In this document: positions 5,912 through 8,185 of the stretch, piece by piece
How the letters are laid out: every line of letters begins with the position of its first letter
Numbering within the stretch: the stretch's first letter is position 1
DNA from: an uncultured Candidatus Melainabacteria bacterium
GTDB taxonomy: Bacteria; Cyanobacteriota; Vampirovibrionia; Gastranaerophilales; Gastranaerophilaceae
DNA: 8,185 nucleotides
Direction of reading: 5' to 3'
Assembly: GCA_934773085.1 (NCBI GenBank)
Contig: CAKVMU010000068.1
Coordinates: 1-8,185 of the forward strand
Notes under the pieces: generated by a model
Databases searched by the model: none
Told to the model about the DNA's origin: nothing
What the model saw: the letters and a program-made list of their open reading frames with translations, nothing else
Made by a program: the position numbers and the translations under genes

Positions 5912-6538
5912 ATGAAGAAAATATTTTTATTGATTTTAGGTTTTATCATTTCTGTATCATCTGTTTCTGCAAAGAACTTAAGGGTTGAGGCAATGTCTGA
6001 CTTGTCGACTGCAAACCCTCCTAAGACTTGGCAGGTCAAGATTGTGGACGGTTTTATTGCGGAAAATGGATTTGTGGTTTATGCCGGTTCGGTACTTGAG
6101 GGCAGAATTGAGAGTATTTCCGAGCCTAAGCGTTTGAAAAGAAATGCTGCATTTGTTTTTGTTCCGACAAAATATTACGACACCGGTGATAATACTTGCA
6201 GAACTGTAACAGAAAAAATTGAAGGAAAATATAGCTCAATGACTGATGTTACAGTCGGTTCAGTGGCAAAAACCGGTGCAATTATGGTTGGGGACAAAGT
6301 TATAAGCGGTTTCTTTGGCTCAGGAGTTGCACTTGTTCAGGGGGCGGTGAAAAATGAACAAGGTAACAGGGCTAAATCTGCTGCAGTATCCGTTTATGAG
6401 AATTCACCTCTTTCTTACATAAACAAAGGAAAAGAACTTGAAATTCAAAAAGGGCAAGTTTTTGTAATGAGCTTTAAACAAATTAAAGACGAAGAGGAAG
6501 ACAAGCCAAATTATGAATATACAACGCCTGCAGACTAA
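5912..6538 (+). CDS. Exported protein of unknown function with Sec signal peptide
   Basis: I do not recognise a named family. The 208-residue product starts MKKIFLLILGFIISVSSVSA, a classic type I signal peptide with likely cleavage after A20 (VSA before KN); there is no lipobox cysteine. The mature part looks beta-rich: VYAGSVLEGRIESISEPKRL (57-76), KRNAAFVFVPTKYY (76-89), a glycine-rich hydrophobic stretch (VISGFFGSGVALVQGAV, 130-146) and ELEIQKGQVFVMSF (175-188), ending in an acidic tail. The alternation of 'AGS-x-LEG-x-I' and 'KG-x-x-LEIQKGQ' strands recalls compact beta domains such as those at the end of VirB10-like proteins, but this is only a resemblance. The ATG at 5912 is preferred over a TTG at 5882 because it opens directly on the signal peptide; AAAGG lies 12 nt upstream, rather far. 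It is probably periplasmic or outer-membrane associated. Confidence 0.8.
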   Translation: MKKIFLLILGFIISVSSVSAKNLRVEAMSDLSTANPPKTWQVKIVDGFIAENGFVVYAGSVLEGRIESISEPKRLKRNAAFVFVPTKYYDTGDNTCRTVTEKIEGKYSSMTDVTVGSVAKTGAIMVGDKVISGFFGSGVALVQGAVKNEQGNRAKSAAVSVYENSPLSYINKGKELEIQKGQVFVMSFKQIKDEEEDKPNYEYTTPAD

Positions 6539-7194
6539 ACCAATCCTTCTTTAAGAGCTTTGACGGCAGCTTGCGTTCTGTCATCGACGACGAGTTTCTG
6601 AATAATGTTACAGACATGAGCTTTTGCCGTATGTTCACTAATGGTGAGGGTTTTTGCGATATCACTGTTTGATTGTCCGTCTACAATGAGCTTTAAGACT
6701 TCGTACTCTCTCTGTGTCAAATTGGAGTGCCTTTCTTTAAACACATTTCTGGAAAGTTGTCTTGCAGGAATTATTCCGCAATTTTTGTCTCTAATAAATG
6801 GTACAACGTGCGGGTCAAGCCACATTGCGCCTTCTTTTATCATTTTTATAATATTCATCAAAAATTCTGTAGCAATATCTTTGATTACGTAAGCACTGGC
6901 TCCGGCTTGTAATGCAGCAGTGACTTCCTCTTCATTTGTATGGGAAGTAAGAATTATGACTCTGATATTGTTGTTATGTTCCAAAATTTGTTTAGTTGCT
7001 TCAATTCCGGAAATGTCCGGTAATCCCAAATCCATCAGAACGATATCCGGTTTCATCAGTTTGCTTTTTTCAATAGCCTCTCTGCCGTTGACAGCTTCTC
7101 CGGCAATTTCGAGTTCGGGGTAGTCGCAAAATAATGATTTTATTCCTATTCGCATAAGTTTTTGGTCTTCTACGAGTAATATTTTAATCTGCAT
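6535..7194 (-). CDS. NarL/FixJ-family response regulator
   Basis: This is a two-component response regulator: phosphorylation of the receiver domain by a sensor kinase controls DNA binding. Of 219 residues, the receiver spans about 3-122, with the acidic pair E9/D10, phosphoacceptor D55 (LMDLGLPD), T83 (ILTSH) and K105 (VIKD), all intact. A LuxR-type helix-turn-helix fills 158-219: LTQREYEVLKLI, DGQSNSDIAKTL, and the recognition region ISEHTAKAHVCNIIQKL (185-201). The linker is about 35 residues. The start is firm: a full AGGAGG (7204-7199) stands 4 nt before the ATG, in an AAAGGAGGATATATG context. No histidine kinase gene is nearby, so it is an orphan within this window. Its TAG overlaps the convergent gene's TAA by 4 bp. 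A small inverted repeat (7212-7224) lies just upstream of the ribosome binding site. Confidence 0.95.
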   Translation of the reverse strand: MQIKILLVEDQKLMRIGIKSLFCDYPELEIAGEAVNGREAIEKSKLMKPDIVLMDLGLPDISGIEATKQILEHNNNIRVIILTSHTNEEEVTAALQAGASAYVIKDIATEFLMNIIKMIKEGAMWLDPHVVPFIRDKNCGIIPARQLSRNVFKERHSNLTQREYEVLKLIVDGQSNSDIAKTLTISEHTAKAHVCNIIQKLVVDDRTQAAVKALKEGLV

Positions 7195-7211
7195 ATATCC
7201 TCCTTTATTAG

Positions 7212-7224
7212 GGCAATATTTGCC
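7212..7224 (-). promoter_or_regulatory. Inverted repeat upstream of the response regulator
   Basis: GGCAA (7212-7216) and TTGCC (7220-7224) flank a 3-bp centre TAT. On the regulator's strand it ends about 7 nt before the ribosome binding site. It could be an operator for a dimeric regulator, including autoregulation, or a small RNA hairpin in the leader. The arms are short, so chance is possible. Confidence 0.35.
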
Positions 7225-7333
7225 ATAATTATGTTAAACGAGATGAAAACATAGTTGTATTGCAGAAAAGTTATTCTCAAAAGGTAATTTTTATTGTTTT
7301 AAATTTATAAACATTTTTTTAAAAGTCGGGTTC

Positions 7334-7403
7334 TTGTCGGATTGTCAATTGGCGATGCGGTAAATCTTCAACTAATAATCGCCAAACCTGTAGCCCCGAA
7401 CAA
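7334..7403. repeat. Nested inverted repeat, possible structured RNA or terminator
   Basis: An inner perfect 8-bp inverted repeat, TTGGCGAT (7349-7356) / ATCGCCAA (7378-7385), encloses 21 nt. Outside it, TTGTCGG (7334-7340) can pair with CCGAACAA (7396-7403) with one bulged A, leaving an internal loop of 8 and 10 nt. Read on the - strand, the structure lies about 45 nt after the upstream TPR gene's stop and is followed by GAACCCGACTTTT, so it could work as a loose terminator or stabilise that mRNA's 3' end. A small RNA or binding site is equally possible. It is not a tRNA or an integron attC site. Confidence 0.4.
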
Positions 7404-7415
7404 CCAGTCAAATAC

Positions 7416-7439
7416 ATTTACCCCCATTTACCCCCCCCC
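7416..7439 (+). repeat. Tandem ATTTACCCCC repeat with a nine-C run
   Basis: Two adjacent copies of ATTTACCCCC (7416-7425, 7426-7435) end in nine C (7431-7439). On the - strand, the sense strand of the adjoining TPR gene, this is G9-TAAAT-G5, starting 7 bp after that gene's stop. Runs this long are rare in AT-rich genomes and prone to slippage. With a further GGGG on the same strand (7397-7394) four G runs are available, enough for a G-quadruplex in DNA or mRNA. It could also reflect a sequencing or assembly error in the homopolymer. Confidence 0.7.
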
Positions 7440-7446
7440 TACAACA

Positions 7447-7896
7447 CTATTTGCGCAGTAATTTATCGAGTTGGTCTTGCAGGTCAATAATTTTAAGGTG
7501 GTTTTCCAGCATGGCTTGATTTCTGCCCTCATAAGCGGAGTCATAGCCGTCATTAATATCAATTGCTTTGTTGTAGTTTTCTATTGCTTCTTCCAGATTG
7601 TCTTCCAAATAGTAAATTGTACCGATAAGCGTGTATTCAATTTCTTTATGTTCAGAAGTCTTAAGCGCTAAATTATAGTATTCCAAGGCTTTTTCGTGGT
7701 TTCCTTGTGATTGCATAGCACAACCCAAACCACGCAATGCGACGGCATTATTCGGGTCTGTTTTTAAAATCTTTTCGCAAGAATCAACACAACCGGAATA
7801 ATTGTTTTCATTATATTCGCTTTTAGCTTTTTCGATTAGGGTCAAGAGTTTAAGTTTTTTATTCACTCTGCCCAAAAGGTTTTCTAATTCATCCAT
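7447..7896 (-). CDS. TPR-repeat protein following the ACT-domain gene
   Basis: The 149-residue product has a leucine-rich, helical N-terminus (MDELENLLGRVNKKLKLL) that may form a coiled coil, three TPR units (about 20-49 ending TDPNN, 52-83, 88-120 ending INDGY), and a second short coiled-coil-like helix at the end (KIIDLQDQLDKLL, 135-147). No signal peptide or membrane span is seen; a cytoplasmic protein-binding role is likely, partner unknown. The start is taken as the ATG at 7896, one base after the TAG of the ACT gene (TAG-A-ATG), which suggests translational coupling. A TTG at 7920 would add eight residues and has an AGGG at a suitable distance, so it is a real alternative. It is the second TPR protein in the window and is not close in sequence to the one at 3448-3945. 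Confidence 0.85.
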   Translation of the reverse strand: MDELENLLGRVNKKLKLLTLIEKAKSEYNENNYSGCVDSCEKILKTDPNNAVALRGLGCAMQSQGNHEKALEYYNLALKTSEHKEIEYTLIGTIYYLEDNLEEAIENYNKAIDINDGYDSAYEGRNQAMLENHLKIIDLQDQLDKLLRK

Positions 7897-7897
7897 T

Positions 7898-8176
7898 CTA
7901 AACAGTATGCATTTTTTCAAAAATGCCCTTTTTTTGAACCCAGATTTCTACTTCAAGTTTGTTGCCTTCTTCAATTAAGACGTTTTTAAGTTCTTTAAAA
8001 TTAACAGTTGCATTTTTTATATCGCACAACATAAACATAACAAAATGTCCTTGCATAAGAGTTTGTTTAATGTCCTCGATGTTGACTTTGTGTTTCGCAA
8101 GTACGGTTGAAATGCATGATACAATGCCGACTTTATCTGAGCCTGAGACTGTTATAATAATTTTATAATCATCCAT
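7898..8176 (-). CDS. ACT-domain protein, UPF0237 family
   Basis: ACT domains bind small ligands, often amino acids, and act as regulatory modules. This 92-residue product matches the single-domain UPF0237 family: YKIIITVSGSDKVGIVSCIS (4-23) with the ligand-loop glycine, VNIEDIKQTLMQGHFVMFML (31-50), and the ending WVQKKGIFEKMHTV, close to the family's usual IF-x-x-MH-x-h tail. Length is normal, so the gene is complete. The start is the ATG at 8176; GAG at the window edge (8185-8183) may be the end of a ribosome binding site. In many bacteria this family is encoded next to a DUF711 (UPF0210) gene; here the downstream neighbour is instead a TPR gene, 1 nt away, and the upstream side is not visible. 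Its ligand is unknown. Confidence 0.92.
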   Translation of the reverse strand: MDDYKIIITVSGSDKVGIVSCISTVLAKHKVNIEDIKQTLMQGHFVMFMLCDIKNATVNFKELKNVLIEEGNKLEVEIWVQKKGIFEKMHTV

Positions 8177-8185
8177 ATTAAACTC

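Larger units (their letters stand above)
7195..7446. other. 252-bp intergenic region between TPR gene and response regulator
   Basis: No coding sequence is supported here. Nearest the regulator (7205-7320) the DNA is very AT-rich, with a run of seven T (7314-7320), and likely holds its promoter. A perfect TTGACA on the - strand (7348-7343) could be its -35, but the best partner 18 bp on, TTTTAA, is poor. The 7325-7440 part is distinctly richer in G and C and holds the nested inverted repeat (7334-7403), a GTCGG direct repeat (7325 and 7336, 11-bp period) and the C-rich tandem repeat (7416-7439). The contrast between the two halves is visible by eye. Confidence 0.7.

Noticed and set aside
6535..7194. 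The response regulator as the protein binding the WalR-like boxes
   Set aside because: It has a LuxR/NarL-type helix-turn-helix, whereas WalR and RpaB have OmpR-type winged helices; the boxes would need a regulator encoded elsewhere.
7334..7403. Integron attC site or tRNA-like element
   Set aside because: The core GTTRRRY / RYYYAAC boxes are missing, no integrase or cassette is nearby, and the cloverleaf arms and T-loop of a tRNA cannot be formed.
1..8185. Novel defence, mobile or biosynthetic system
   Set aside because: No nuclease, transposase, integrase, toxin-antitoxin pair, CRISPR array or biosynthetic cluster is visible; most genes are core housekeeping functions with intact motifs.

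Overview
This AT-rich window looks like the chromosome of a non-photosynthetic relative of Cyanobacteria (Vampirovibrionia/Melainabacteria, perhaps gut Gastranaerophilales). That is inferred from an FtsZ with cyanobacterial-style segments (VEFW before the NTD motif, [12 protein letters not shown], a terminal IQIPDFLR peptide), low GC, and a small protein whose N-terminus (MKISPIN...IRFG) I associate with that group. No mobile element, CRISPR array, rRNA or tRNA was seen. The content is mostly housekeeping.

Layout. On the + strand are the 3' end of coaX (1-350), a short intergenic region with a weak terminator and the ftsZ promoter, ftsZ (516-1703) with a strong hairpin terminator, and a 103-residue protein of unknown function (1779-2090). 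On the - strand, read right to left, accD (5785-4919), accA (4915-3959), a TPR protein (3945-3448) and prmA (3448-2540) form a tight operon with gaps of 3 and 13 bp and a 1-bp stop/start overlap. A short TspO-family membrane protein (2493-2104) follows 46 bp later. Divergent from accD is a gene for an exported protein of unknown function (5912-6538, +). It converges with a NarL/FixJ-type response regulator gene (7194-6535, -). A 252-bp intergenic region with inverted repeats and a run of nine C separates that regulator from a second TPR gene (7896-7447, -), which lies 1 nt after an ACT-domain gene of the UPF0237 type (8176-7898, -).

How the genes fit together. AccA and AccD together make the carboxyltransferase half of acetyl-CoA carboxylase, PrmA methylates ribosomal protein L11, CoaX starts coenzyme A synthesis and FtsZ builds the division ring. 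The window thus links growth functions: CoA, malonyl-CoA for lipids, ribosome modification and division.

Most notable observation. Two intergenic regions each contain a perfect match to the direct-repeat box of the WalR/YycF regulators (TGTWAH-N5-TGTWAH), which resembles the HLR1 site of the cyanobacterial regulator RpaB. One (467-483) lies upstream of ftsZ. The other (5848-5864) lies between accD and the exported-protein gene. This suggests a WalR/RpaB-like regulon joining division, fatty-acid synthesis and the envelope; it is a hypothesis from motif matching. I found no evidence for a wholly new multi-gene system.
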